In this document: one piece after another, positions 23,838-31,810 of the stretch
How positions within the stretch are numbered: position 1 is the stretch's first letter
Layout: each line of letters begins with the position of its first letter
Assembly (NCBI GenBank): GCA_905212635.1
Contig: CAJMFH010000031.1
Span: 1-32,486, forward strand
Source of the DNA: an uncultured Lachnoclostridium sp.
Lineage (GTDB): Bacteria > Bacillota > Clostridia > Lachnospirales > Lachnospiraceae
DNA: 32,486 bases
Direction of reading: 5' to 3'
Notes under the pieces: generated by a model
What the model was told of the DNA's origin: nothing
The model's database searches: none
What the model saw: only the letters and a program-made list of their open reading frames with translations
Translations under genes and position numbers: made by a program

Positions 23838-25051
23838 TTTAAATTCACCCCCGCTCTCCTGCATTTGTCCATCGAGCGGAGAATATGATCGGTTCGTTCT
23901 AACTCTCCCTGAATCCTGCCATTTTTCTCCCCTTTATCGCGAAAGGTAAATATTGGAAATATTTCAATCTCGCCTTCAACCACATTTCCAATTTCACAGA
24001 TTTCGAGTATTTTTCTAGTACGGTCACGCAGTCTTCCAAGATGAACAATAATATCAATTGCCGAAGAAATCTGCTGCCGGATGGCAGGCAGAGGGATATC
24101 CATTCCCATCAATACAAGCGTTTCCAATCGGTTCAACATATCTTTCGGACTATTGGCATGTCCCGTCGACAAACTTCCGTCATGTCCCGTGTTCATAGCC
24201 GTAAGCATGTCAATCGCCGTCGCATCACGGATTTCCCCAATTACTATTCGATCTGGCCGCATTCGCAAAGCACTTCGGATCAGGTCTCGGATCGTCACCT
24301 GATTCTTCCCTTCCACATTGGCATTGCGCGCTTCCATTCTTACAATATTTTCCACATTTTGAATCTGAAGTTCCGCCGAATCTTCAATCGTAATAATTCT
24401 CTCTGATGCAGGGATGTAATTCGACAATATGTTTAAAAACGTAGTTTTTCCTGCACCGGTTCCACCTGAGATAAAAATATTGTATTTGGCTTCCACGAGT
24501 GCTTTCAGATATCTGTCTGCCTCTTCCGTGATTGCCCCCATCGCCACAAGTTTTTCCATCGTAAGCGGATCTTCCGGAAATTTACGGATTGTAATCACCG
24601 GCCCCTCTAATGCGATTGGCGGCATTACAATATTCACGCGCGAACCATCCGCCAATCGTACATCTAATATTGGGGTAGATTCATTGACAATACGATTCCC
24701 CTCGGATGCAATCTGCTGTGCGATATCCTCCAGCCGCTCCACGGAGTCAAACGTCAATCCGGTTTCGTACAGCCTTCCCTCTTTTTCCACAAAAATGTGA
24801 TCCGGTCCATTGATCATAATCTCCGTAATTTCGTCCGTTTCAATCAATTCCTGCAACACATCCAGTTTCCTCATCGAGTTAAAAATTTCTCTTCGCATTC
24901 TTTTCCGCTCGCGGAATCGCATATACTGTTCCTGTCCCATCTCCGTGATCGCACGGTCAATCGCATCGGCAAGGTATTTTTCATCCACTTCCACACCGGT
25001 GGGTACCTGCTGTAACACCTTTTCACGAATCTTTTCTTTCATCGTCTCCAT
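23834..25051 (-). CDS. tadA: TadA/CpaF pilus assembly ATPase
   Basis: This 405-residue cytoplasmic secretion ATPase of the CpaF type powers pilin assembly. Walker A is SGGTGAGKTTFLN and the Asp box is ITIEDSAELQI. The His box lies in STGHANSPKDMLNRLETL and Walker B in RPDRIVIGEIRDATAIDML. The N-terminal domain contains EIMINGPDHIFVE, typical of the family. Three start codons (GTG 25060, ATG 25051, ATG 25042) have usable upstream GGAGG/AGGAG. I take 25051, so the gene overlaps tadZ by 29 bp. This is the best-conserved member of the locus. Confidence 0.93.
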   Translation of the reverse strand: METMKEKIREKVLQQVPTGVEVDEKYLADAIDRAITEMGQEQYMRFRERKRMRREIFNSMRKLDVLQELIETDEITEIMINGPDHIFVEKEGRLYETGLTFDSVERLEDIAQQIASEGNRIVNESTPILDVRLADGSRVNIVMPPIALEGPVITIRKFPEDPLTMEKLVAMGAITEEADRYLKALVEAKYNIFISGGTGAGKTTFLNILSNYIPASERIITIEDSAELQIQNVENIVRMEARNANVEGKNQVTIRDLIRSALRMRPDRIVIGEIRDATAIDMLTAMNTGHDGSLSTGHANSPKDMLNRLETLVLMGMDIPLPAIRQQISSAIDIIVHLGRLRDRTRKILEICEIGNVVEGEIEIFPIFTFRDKGEKNGRIQGELERTDHILRSMDKCRRAGVNLK

Positions 25052-25982
25052 CTCCTGCACCTCCCAGTAAATAATTGTTCATTTCCTCTACATTTCTTGC
25101 TTTCGGAAATGTCACTTCACAAAACATAATCTTATCCCAGACCTTCTCGCGCTTTTCTGCAATACAATACTGCCGTAAAACGTGCCTTCGTATCGCAGCC
25201 AACAGTCCATCCTCTAATGGCATCAAAATATCGTCCGCCTGATCAAGAAGTTGAAACGTATACTCAAAAAACTGCCCAACTTCCACGATCACCCGGTCAA
25301 ACAATGTCTGTTTCCGCAAGCCGCTCATCATACTTTCAATCTCCTGTCTTGTAAAATCCAGTAAATCCTTATAATGTGCCGCCGGCGCAAGAATCGATAT
25401 TTTGCCATACGAATAAGCAAGTGTCCGGAGTGCTTCTTCGGCTTTCCCATTTTCAACAGCCAAAATCCACTCTGCCAATCCCTGATGAGAAAGAGAGGGC
25501 GTTTCCTTTAATTCTTCCGGGAAAAATACCGGCACACCGCACATACTGATATAAAGCACTTTCGAATACTCCGAACACGCTATTGCTTCCTGAAGCGCCA
25601 GCCGTGTTTTCTCTTCTCCGCCCTCCGGCGAAAATATGCAGCAGATCCGCCCCTTATTCTTTTTTTCCTCCTTTCCGTTCGGTTCCATTTTGGTAATTTC
25701 ACAAAATTTCTGCCAGATAGCATCTCTTTTTTGATACATAAAGATTTCATTTTCCATATCCGTTACCGGCTGGTCCGAAAGATAAATTCCTTCTCTTCCA
25801 ATTTCCTCCAAATATCTCCTGTCATCAGAAATTACAATGGCTGCTTCGGAAATTTCCATTGGTTCCTGTCTCCCGGATATCACCTTAATTTCCACCTGTT
25901 TTGGTAATTTTTGCCGAAAATACGTTACAAATCGTTTCGCATAATCGGAATCTGTCAGATAAATATAACAAATTTTATACAT
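25023..25982 (-). CDS. tadZ: TadZ/CpaE-like protein with a degenerate ATPase motif
   Basis: This 319-residue cytoplasmic protein occupies the TadZ position. Residues 1-100 look like an atypical receiver-type domain (YKICYIYLTDSDYAKRF, AAIVISDDRRYLEE). From about 110 a ParA/MinD-like fold begins, but the P-loop reads FSPEGGEEKTRLA rather than a proper KGGxGxGKT loop. The rest keeps SKVLYISMC and DRVIVEVGQFFEY. TadZ localises the pilus machine in other bacteria, and degenerate P-loops are known in that family. The start at 25982 has AAAGGTGG upstream, 13 nt after the peptidase gene. Confidence 0.8.
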   Translation of the reverse strand: MYKICYIYLTDSDYAKRFVTYFRQKLPKQVEIKVISGRQEPMEISEAAIVISDDRRYLEEIGREGIYLSDQPVTDMENEIFMYQKRDAIWQKFCEITKMEPNGKEEKKNKGRICCIFSPEGGEEKTRLALQEAIACSEYSKVLYISMCGVPVFFPEELKETPSLSHQGLAEWILAVENGKAEEALRTLAYSYGKISILAPAAHYKDLLDFTRQEIESMMSGLRKQTLFDRVIVEVGQFFEYTFQLLDQADDILMPLEDGLLAAIRRHVLRQYCIAEKREKVWDKIMFCEVTFPKARNVEEMNNYLLGGAGDGDDERKDS

Positions 25983-25995
25983 GTTCCACCTTTCC

Positions 25996-26493
25996 CTATG
26001 AGCCGATACAGAGACAAATGCAGTACCCAAACAAAATGCAGACGGAAAAGGGAATCACTGCCTCTTCCTCCCAATCCCTTGACGCATAGTAGGGAATCAG
26101 CTTTTTTTCTCTGTAAACCTGTTTTATGTAACTTGAAAAATATAGGAATCTGCGAAATAAACTCCGCTTCCTGAGAATCTTGAGTGTAGAAAACAAAGCC
26201 CCGGCCAGCAGTGCATAAAACACTACCCGGGCACCAAAAATAAAACTATAATAACTACTGATAATGGAAATCAATTTGATATCTGCAGCTCCGAGCATCC
26301 GAAGCAAATAAAAGAAACTACAGACGATAAGAGGAATGATACAACCTGCCAGAAAATATACTGTTCCAACCAGTCCATAAGTTATAAAATTATGGTATAA
26401 ACTTAGTCCAAGTCCCATAATAATTATTATATGGGGAACTCGATAACAATATAGATCGCAGATCGCAGCCGGTAACAACACAAGGAAAATCAT
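25996..26493 (-). CDS. A24 family prepilin peptidase (TadV/CpaA-like), first gene of the Tad operon
   Basis: This 165-residue polytopic membrane aspartyl protease carries the first catalytic Asp in AAICDLYCYRVPH and the second in GAADIKLIS. That matches the GxxD pattern seen in TadV/CpaA enzymes, with about four to five helices around them. The second catalytic loop lacks the GxGD form found in the other A24 gene of this locus, so the two enzymes belong to different subgroups. The ATG at 26493 has no close binding site. A strong GGGGGTGA lies 19-26 nt upstream, which leaves the start slightly uncertain. Confidence 0.83.
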   Translation of the reverse strand: MIFLVLLPAAICDLYCYRVPHIIIIMGLGLSLYHNFITYGLVGTVYFLAGCIIPLIVCSFFYLLRMLGAADIKLISIISSYYSFIFGARVVFYALLAGALFSTLKILRKRSLFRRFLYFSSYIKQVYREKKLIPYYASRDWEEEAVIPFSVCILFGYCICLCIGS

Positions 26494-26539
26494 AGGTTGA
26501 TTTTCGATGTTGTCACCCCCTCGATTTGTTGTGATTCAT

Positions 26540-26569
26540 ATACTAGCACGAAGTGTCGATTTCTGTCAA
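26540..26569 (-). promoter_or_regulatory. promoter of the Tad pilus operon
   Basis: On the minus strand TTGACA (26564-26569) is followed after 18 bp by TAGTAT (26540-26545), with a TGC extension just upstream of the -10. The start near 26533 leaves a leader of about 40 nt. Confidence 0.7.
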
Positions 26570-26586
26570 CAACTTTTTTCAAAAAA

Positions 26587-26616
26587 TTGTATTTTTTTTG
26601 GGGGACAGGTTATACT
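26587..26616 (+). promoter_or_regulatory. promoter of the DUF2508 gene
   Basis: TTGTAT (26587-26592) and TATACT (26611-26616) are spaced 18 bp on the plus strand. The upstream A/T-rich sequence, shared with the divergent Tad promoter, could act as an UP element. Confidence 0.55.
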
Positions 26617-26670
26617 CCTACTATAAAATTTATTTGCAAAGCGCGTAACCACGCGGGAAATGAGGAAATT

Positions 26671-26904
26671 ATGAGAAGAAAAAAAGATCCCCTTTATCAG
26701 GCGAAGCAGGAATTGCTCCGCGAGATTGAAGAGGTAAAAACATCATTAGCCATCGCCCACTCCAATTTTGACAACGTCAACGATCCCGATCTGGTCGATA
26801 GCTGTATCTATGAAATGACCGCCATTCAGTACAAATACAAATACCTGCTGCGGCGTATGCGTCAGTTTGAAGGAGAGAGTACGCCGATGCGTTCCATCAG
26901 ATAA
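26671..26904 (+). CDS. DUF2508 (YaaL-like) family protein
   Basis: This 77-residue small soluble, helical protein is rich in charged residues (MRRKKDPLYQAKQELLREI, then YEMTAIQYKYKYLLRRM). It matches the DUF2508 family, whose members often sit near recR/holB-type genes; no function is known. Here it stands alone, divergent from the Tad operon. GAGGAAATT precedes the ATG at 26671, and the longer in-frame extension upstream crosses the promoter and is rejected. Its last 43 bp overlap the convergent MutS-like gene. Confidence 0.8.
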   Translation: MRRKKDPLYQAKQELLREIEEVKTSLAIAHSNFDNVNDPDLVDSCIYEMTAIQYKYKYLLRRMRQFEGESTPMRSIR

Positions 26905-28646
26905 CGTGCATTGGTTGTTTTGCACTGTCCGGAACGGATTTTATGGTCAAATACAATCTGATCCCCTTCATAATTTTCCGTAAAATAATAGTTGCTCACT
27001 TTCTTTTCCGGCACTTCGCACAATTCAAAATCATGTGTCGTAATAAAAGTGATGCAGTGTTTCTCTGCCAGTTTATGCACGACCGCTTTGGCGCCAAAAA
27101 GTCTGTCATTGTAATTGGTTCCCTTAAAAATCTCATCGATAAATACGATGAACGGAATCTTACTTTCCTCTGTATTTTCGGCATAATCCAGCACTTTTTT
27201 TATCCGCAGGAGTTCTCCATAAAACGTGGAGATTCCACGGCTGATATCATCCTGTACACCAATGGATGTAAAAACCCGCATAAACGGAGCGTAAAACTGC
27301 TGTGCATTTACATACGTTCCCGCATACATTAAGACAAGATTCACACCGATTGTCCGCATAAAAGAAGACTTTCCGCTCATATTGGAGCCGGTTATGATAA
27401 CAATCTCTTCGCCACACGAGAAATCATTGGCGATACATTCCCCTTCCTGAAGTAACGGATGTTTCATTTCTTTTGCAGAAAATGAAATCTCTTTTGTATT
27501 TTCCGGCATACAGACCATATCTTTGCTCCAGGCAGTCCCTGCAAGTGCCATGATCAATTCTATTTTTTCAATGCTATCCATTGTCTCATACAGGATCTCA
27601 CTGCCTTCTTTCATCGTATTTCGATATAAAAAGACAAGCAGTGGATTCAACACAAATACGACATTAAATAGAATATTGGAAAACATATTTTCTTTGGCAT
27701 AATAAAACGATGCGATCGTGCTGATCCGGTGCATGGTCTTTCTCCCCAGACGTATTTTTTTCCGGCACTGGCACAGCATATCTTCCTTAAATTCCTCTTC
27801 CGATACAAAAGAAATCAGCCGTTCCATTTTTCCAAATGCATGAATACATTTTCCGATTTCTTCGTATTCCTGTCCGTGAAAATAAGAGAAGATACAAAGA
27901 TTACAGAGACAGATTAACAGCACAATGCCGGCAGCACCAAAAGATATCACTTCAAACAGACTAAGGACAAGGCTGACGATCATGGAAAGAGCCAGCACAC
28001 TTCCGATGAGAATAGAAATCCATTCCGGCTTTTTACATTCTGCCGGATACAACTCCCTGTCTTCAAAATCCTGTTCCCGGATACTTCGGATTCCCGATAA
28101 TATTGCCTGAAATTTTACGCTGAAAGCCGTATGTTCTGTCATTTCTTTGACGGCACACTGCATCTGTTTCCAGGAGTCTTCCTCAAACTCCGTCTTCGTG
28201 AGCTGCCTCATCAGCTTACGTTTTCCACTTTTCGTATACGCAATATTTAACCATTGAAACAACGAATGGCTGCCGAGTATATTTAAGTCCATAAGATCTT
28301 TATTTTCTTCTGTAATAAATGAGCCGCCGTCTTCTTCAAATTTTTTCCAGTCCTCGTTTCGTCTTGCCTCATACTGCTCTATGATCTGTAACTGTTTTTC
28401 TTCTGTTTCGCATTTTTCTAGCAGCCTTGAATGAACCGCCAGCAAGATCACAAACCAGACTACCGCAAGAACAGCAAAAATATTGCATGGTATTTTCAGC
28501 GGTTCGATCACTGCCCCCAATATTAATCCCAAAACAGCCACGCCAAATACAATCAGTTTTGTATTGGACATACAATCCGAACGCTTTTTATCTCTGCTAT
28601 ATTCTTCCTGTATCCGCTGCTTTAATTCCATCATTTTTTCCCGCAT
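26862..28646 (-). CDS. Membrane-anchored MutS-like ATPase
   Basis: This 594-residue protein has the MutS C-terminal ATPase but none of the mismatch-binding N-terminus. Walker A TGSNMSGKSS is at 419-428, the dimer-contact region DDISRGISTFYGEL at 466-479, Walker B VFIDEIFKGT at 501-510 and the switch histidine in ITTHDFEL at 536-541. Upstream are four hydrophobic helices (about 30-47, 55-72, 210-230, 236-256), so the ATPase is tethered to the membrane. This matches a clade of MutS-related proteins in Firmicutes; a role in mismatch repair is not established. The start at 28646 has GGAG upstream and overlaps the HAD gene by 16 bp. Confidence 0.85.
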   Translation of the reverse strand: MREKMMELKQRIQEEYSRDKKRSDCMSNTKLIVFGVAVLGLILGAVIEPLKIPCNIFAVLAVVWFVILLAVHSRLLEKCETEEKQLQIIEQYEARRNEDWKKFEEDGGSFITEENKDLMDLNILGSHSLFQWLNIAYTKSGKRKLMRQLTKTEFEEDSWKQMQCAVKEMTEHTAFSVKFQAILSGIRSIREQDFEDRELYPAECKKPEWISILIGSVLALSMIVSLVLSLFEVISFGAAGIVLLICLCNLCIFSYFHGQEYEEIGKCIHAFGKMERLISFVSEEEFKEDMLCQCRKKIRLGRKTMHRISTIASFYYAKENMFSNILFNVVFVLNPLLVFLYRNTMKEGSEILYETMDSIEKIELIMALAGTAWSKDMVCMPENTKEISFSAKEMKHPLLQEGECIANDFSCGEEIVIITGSNMSGKSSFMRTIGVNLVLMYAGTYVNAQQFYAPFMRVFTSIGVQDDISRGISTFYGELLRIKKVLDYAENTEESKIPFIVFIDEIFKGTNYNDRLFGAKAVVHKLAEKHCITFITTHDFELCEVPEKKVSNYYFTENYEGDQIVFDHKIRSGQCKTTNARYLMERIGVLSPSN

Positions 28647-29236
28647 AATAATTTCTCCAATTCCCCTAAAAGCTGTTCCTGTGACTCTACACGAATCGCG
28701 TGAATCCCCATTTTTTCTGCCCCTTCTACATTTTGTGCGCGGTCATCAAAAAACAGACACTGGTCTGCTTTTAAATTGTATTTATCAAGTAAATACAGAT
28801 AAATTTCCGGATTTGGTTTGATCGCATGAATCTGATATGAAACCACTTTTCCATCAATATCATTCAAAAAAGAAGCTCCTTTTGTGTGTTTCGTAAACAA
28901 ATCCTCGGAATAATTCGAAAGCAGATAAATACCATATCCTGCTTTCTTCAATTCATGCACTTTTTCCCATACTGCCGGACGATTTATGTGCATATATTCC
29001 CCATGCATCAAAAACCACCGGATTTCTTTTGCATATTCCGGATATTTTTCCTCATATCGGCAAATCGTTTCTTCCAATGGATTCCCAAGATCCAGTCCAC
29101 TCCAGAGCGGATCGTCAAACATCGTTATCCCTATTTGTTCCGCACGTTCTGCGGTCATTCCATAATCCTGAACCAGCATATCCTTCCAGCGGTACTCCAA
29201 AAGCACATCGCCTACATCAAAAATAATATTCTGCAT
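28631..29236 (-). CDS. HAD family hydrolase
   Basis: This 201-residue cytoplasmic phosphatase-like enzyme of the HAD-IA group starts with IIFDVGDVLLEY. The first catalytic Asp is followed by a Gly-Asp in place of the usual DxD acid/base position. LLSNYSEDL provides the motif II serine/threonine-type site, KPNPEIYLYLL the lysine of motif III, and FFDDRAQN the acidic pair. The cap lies at about 15-80. The start at 29236 has AGGAGG 8 nt upstream. It is coupled to the MutS-like gene downstream. The substrate is unknown; sugar phosphates or nucleotides are common in this group. Confidence 0.85.
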   Translation of the reverse strand: MQNIIFDVGDVLLEYRWKDMLVQDYGMTAERAEQIGITMFDDPLWSGLDLGNPLEETICRYEEKYPEYAKEIRWFLMHGEYMHINRPAVWEKVHELKKAGYGIYLLSNYSEDLFTKHTKGASFLNDIDGKVVSYQIHAIKPNPEIYLYLLDKYNLKADQCLFFDDRAQNVEGAEKMGIHAIRVESQEQLLGELEKLLCGKK

Positions 29237-29319
29237 CGTATTTCCTCCTAGTCTACTACCCATCTTAACACATATTTCCCACGTCGTCCATATAAAGTCT
29301 GCCATTTACAGCTTCTAAG

Positions 29320-29348
29320 TAATTCTACCGCTTATTTTAGTAGAATTA
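29320..29348. promoter_or_regulatory. 9-bp inverted repeat, candidate operator of the MATE gene
   Basis: TAATTCTAC (29320-29328) and GTAGAATTA (29340-29348) are perfect inverted repeats with an 11-bp spacer. They overlap the -35 region of the downstream promoter. This is the size and position expected of a dimeric repressor site. Confidence 0.45.
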
Positions 29349-29360
29349 TAATCTTTCCTA

Positions 29361-29369
29361 TGTTATACT
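29361..29369 (+). promoter_or_regulatory. extended -10 promoter upstream of the MATE remnant
   Basis: TGTTATACT is a near-consensus extended -10. The -35 (TAGAAT at 29341-29346, 17 bp upstream) is weak and lies inside the inverted repeat. AGGAGG follows at 29398-29403. Confidence 0.45.
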
Positions 29370-29399
29370 ACTTATATAAGTTAAATAAATACCGTTTAG

Positions 29400-29939
29400 G
29401 AGGAATTTGTTGCAGTATATCGTCCGCTGATGGAACCGCATTTTTCCTTTGAGACAGCAATGACCACCTATTCCGGTCAAAACGTAGGAGCGGCAAAAGA
29501 CGATTGTGTTACAAAAGATGCAAAGCAGGGAACACTTATTGCTGTACTGACAACAACTTTTATAACCAGTTTAATTCTAATTTTTGAAAAGCAATTAATG
29601 GGAATTTTTACCGCAACAACTGAACTTGTTAATTTAAGCCGACGCATGATGGGTATTATCGCAGCAGGATATATCGCAATGGCTGTAACACAAAGTTTAT
29701 CCGGAGTAATGCGTGGTGCAGGTGACACAATGACACCGATGTGGATTTCCTTGTTTACTACAATAGTAGTCCGCGTTCCGGTTGCTTATGGTATCGCTCA
29801 TTTTACCAAAAGTGCAACCTTCCCAAATGGACGCCAAGAATGTATCTTCATTTCCCTTTTGTGTTCTTGGTTAATCGGAGCCATAATGACAACCATTTCC
29901 TACATAAGAGGAAAATGGAAAAACAAGGAATTAAGGTAA
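29400..29939 (+). pseudogene. MATE family efflux transporter, C-terminal half only (5'-deleted remnant)
   Basis: The open frame from 29400 encodes only the last third to half of a MATE multidrug/sodium antiporter of normally about 450 residues. It covers the TYSGQNVGAAKDD loop, then the last four or so helices, including MMGIIAAGYIAMAVTQSLSGVMRGAGDTMTP and the terminal basic tail. The N-terminal half is absent. A strong ribosome site (AGGAGG, 29398-29403) is present. The first start after it (TTG at 29410) is out of frame and stops after six codons, while the first in-frame ATG (29430) has no binding site. The simplest reading is a deletion joining the original leader to the 3' half. A functional truncated protein is unlikely. 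Confidence 0.8.
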
Positions 29940-30077
29940 TATTAGTTATTCTTTTCAATTTTCCTGTTTTTTCTCAAAAGTGAAAAAATCGGAAAAATTT
30001 CTGGCAACTAACATGGTAAAATTCTACTTGTAGGATATAAAAAGCGTACGATAACCGGAGTAGACAAAATATTAAAG

Positions 30078-30428
30078 TAAACGGAGGTTTTTTAAATGAA
30101 AAAACAAATTGTACTGGCAACAACCTTAGCACTGGTTCTTAGTTCTTTGTACTGCCCGGAATCCCAGGCAGTGGCGAAACCAAAATTGTCAAAAACCAAA
30201 TTGTCCTTAGCAGTCGGAAAGACTGCAAAACTCAAAGTTAAAAATTACAAAGGCACCGTAAAATGGTCTTCCAACAAGAAAAAAACAGCAACCGTCAGCA
30301 AAAAAGGTGTCGTAACCGCTAAGAAAAAAGGAAACGCCATTATCACGGCTAAAGCCGGGAAAAAAAAGCTGAAATGTAAAGTGACCGTAAAAGCGGCAGC
30401 GACAAAAAATACGCAGACACCGGATCCC
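30078..30428 (+). repeat. Direct repeat copy 1 (ribosome site, signal peptide, Ig-like domain)
   Basis: From TAAACGGAGG at 30078 through the Ig-like domain to the linker, this stretch is nearly identical to 31464-31810, offset by 1386 bp. The first 44 bases match except for position-level differences only after the start of the coding part. The encoded first 100 residues differ at about eight positions. Confidence 0.85.
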
Positions 30429-31400
30429 GTGACGACAACATCCGCTGCTCCTGCGATCACACAAAATCCGGTAGCCACTCAAAACCCGACAATTACTCAA
30501 AATCCAACGAAAACGGATGTACCTACATCATCCGCGAAGCCGTCGCCAACACCTACAGCACCAGAGACTGCTTTGCCTACAAAGACTTCAATAAAAAAAG
30601 ATCCTGTACAGGAACAGGCTTTGACAGAAATGATAGAAAAGCTCAATGCAAATGGAGCAACTGTGCCAACTGATTTGAATGATACAAATTATTATTTTTG
30701 GAATAATGAAAAACTCACAAAAATTATGTGGGACAATTGTAACATTTCTGGTGAATTGGACTTTTCTGCTTTTGAAACATTGGAATTGTTACATTGCAAT
30801 AATAATAGTATAAGCAAGATTAACGTAACAAAATGTACTGCTTTAAGTTGGTTATCCTGTTACGAAAATAAACTTAATTTTCTCAATGTGGCATATTGTT
30901 CTGCTTTAGGACTGTTAGATTGCAGCAATAATAGTTTGTCCACTCTTGATCTTTCAAATTGTTCTGCTTTGACCTCCTTATTATGCACCAATAACAGCCT
31001 AAGTGAATTGGATGTAACAAAATGTCCTGCTTTGCAGCAATTATGGTGTAACAATAATATTCTAACTGCCCTTAATCTTTCAAACTGTCCTGCTTTAGAT
31101 AATTTAAGGTGCAGCGACAATAGTCTGACCGTTCTTGATCTTTCAAATTGTACTTCTATAAATAAATTACAATGTGGTGGAAATAATTTAGGCGAACTTG
31201 ATGTCTCAAATTGTACTACTTTGGAAATATTATATTGCGCTAATAATAATCTAACTGCTTTAGATGTTTCAAAATGCACCAATTTGAAACAGTTATATTG
31301 CTATTCTAATAACATAATTACACTAGATGTAACAAAATGTCCTGCTTTGACTTCTTTATCATGTGATGATTCAGTTGTGGTAACAGGTTACACAGGTTAA
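30096..31400 (+). CDS. Secreted Ig-like (BIG2) / double-cysteine-ladder LRR protein, copy 1
   Basis: This 434-residue exported protein has a signal peptide (1-25, ending ESQA) and a very lysine-rich BIG2-type Ig-like domain (about 29-100). A Thr/Pro linker with TQNP repeats (about 101-170) and a short helical region follow. Residues 227-423 are leucine-rich repeats of exactly 21 residues with consensus xALxxLxCxNNxLxxLDxSxC. Cysteines fall at 234+21n and 247+21n without exception (19 in all). It resembles the internalin J type, which has one cysteine per repeat. No LPXTG, membrane anchor or C-terminal cap follows the last repeat. GGAGG lies before the ATG. A role in surface or host/microbe adhesion is inference. 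Confidence 0.85.
   Translation: MKKQIVLATTLALVLSSLYCPESQAVAKPKLSKTKLSLAVGKTAKLKVKNYKGTVKWSSNKKKTATVSKKGVVTAKKKGNAIITAKAGKKKLKCKVTVKAAATKNTQTPDPVTTTSAAPAITQNPVATQNPTITQNPTKTDVPTSSAKPSPTPTAPETALPTKTSIKKDPVQEQALTEMIEKLNANGATVPTDLNDTNYYFWNNEKLTKIMWDNCNISGELDFSAFETLELLHCNNNSISKINVTKCTALSWLSCYENKLNFLNVAYCSALGLLDCSNNSLSTLDLSNCSALTSLLCTNNSLSELDVTKCPALQQLWCNNNILTALNLSNCPALDNLRCSDNSLTVLDLSNCTSINKLQCGGNNLGELDVSNCTTLEILYCANNNLTALDVSKCTNLKQLYCYSNNIITLDVTKCPALTSLSCDDSVVVTGYTG
30780..31368 (+). repeat. 63-bp tandem LRR coding repeats (copy 1)
   Basis: About nine consecutive 63-bp units encode the 21-residue repeats. Spelling such as TTTCAAATTGTTCTGCTTTG recurs with variation. The region is visibly richer in A+T than the preceding Ig-like domain, suggesting a different origin or selection for the repeat part. 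Confidence 0.75.
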
Positions 31401-31463
31401 ATAAAGCAAATTTAGATATATAATATAAAGATTCAAAATTAAAAAATAACAAAAAATTTAAAC
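31401..31463. other. A/T-rich spacer between the two LRR genes
   Basis: No hairpin terminator is visible after copy 1. A TATAAT occurs near 31419-31424 without a good -35, so copy 2 may be cotranscribed with copy 1 or use this weak promoter. Confidence 0.4.
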
Positions 31464-31810
31464 TAAACGGAGGTTTTTTAAATGAAAAAACAAATTGTAC
31501 TGGCAACGACCTTAGCACTGGTTCTTACTTCTTTATACTGTCCGGAATCCCAGGCAGCGGTGAAACCAAAATTGTCAAAAACCAAATTGACTTTAACAGT
31601 CGGAAAGACAGCAAAACTCAAAGTTAAAAATTACAAAGGCACCGTAAAATGGTCTTCCAACAAGAAAAAGGTAGCAGCCGTCAGCAAAAAAGGTGTCGTA
31701 ACCGCTAAGAAAAAAGGAAACGCCGTTATCACGGCTAAAGCCGGAAAGAAAAAACTGAAATGCAAAGTCACGGTAAAAGCAACCGTGAAAAAAAGTACCG
31801 TAACACCGGA
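31464..31810 (+). repeat. Direct repeat copy 2 (ribosome site, signal peptide, Ig-like domain)
   Basis: This is the second copy of the 30078-30428 unit, offset by 1386 bp. Homology extends upstream of the start codon through the ribosome binding site, as expected for a tandem gene duplication. Confidence 0.85.

Noticed and set aside
26497..26670. Upstream extension of the DUF2508 gene
   Set aside because: It crosses the -35 and -10 elements, and the family N-terminus with its ribosome site begins at 26671.
29940..30000. A/T-rich inverted repeat after the MATE remnant as a terminator
   Set aside because: AATTTTCC/GGAAAAATT with inner T and A tracts can fold, but the stem is interrupted and A/T only, and no clean U-run follows; too weak to list.
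30096..30180. Lipoprotein reading of the LRR protein signal (cysteine at residue 20)
   Set aside because: The residues before the cysteine (SLY) do not form a lipobox, and a normal signal-peptidase I site (ESQA) follows.
30207..30500. Minus-strand frames opposite the Ig-like domains of both LRR genes
   Set aside because: They arise from the lysine-rich codons of the true genes, occur in both copies, and lack ribosome sites.
30780..31368. Regular 63-bp repeats that could suggest a CRISPR array or minisatellite
   Set aside because: There are no identical repeats with unique spacers; the units are degenerate and encode in-frame 21-residue LRRs.
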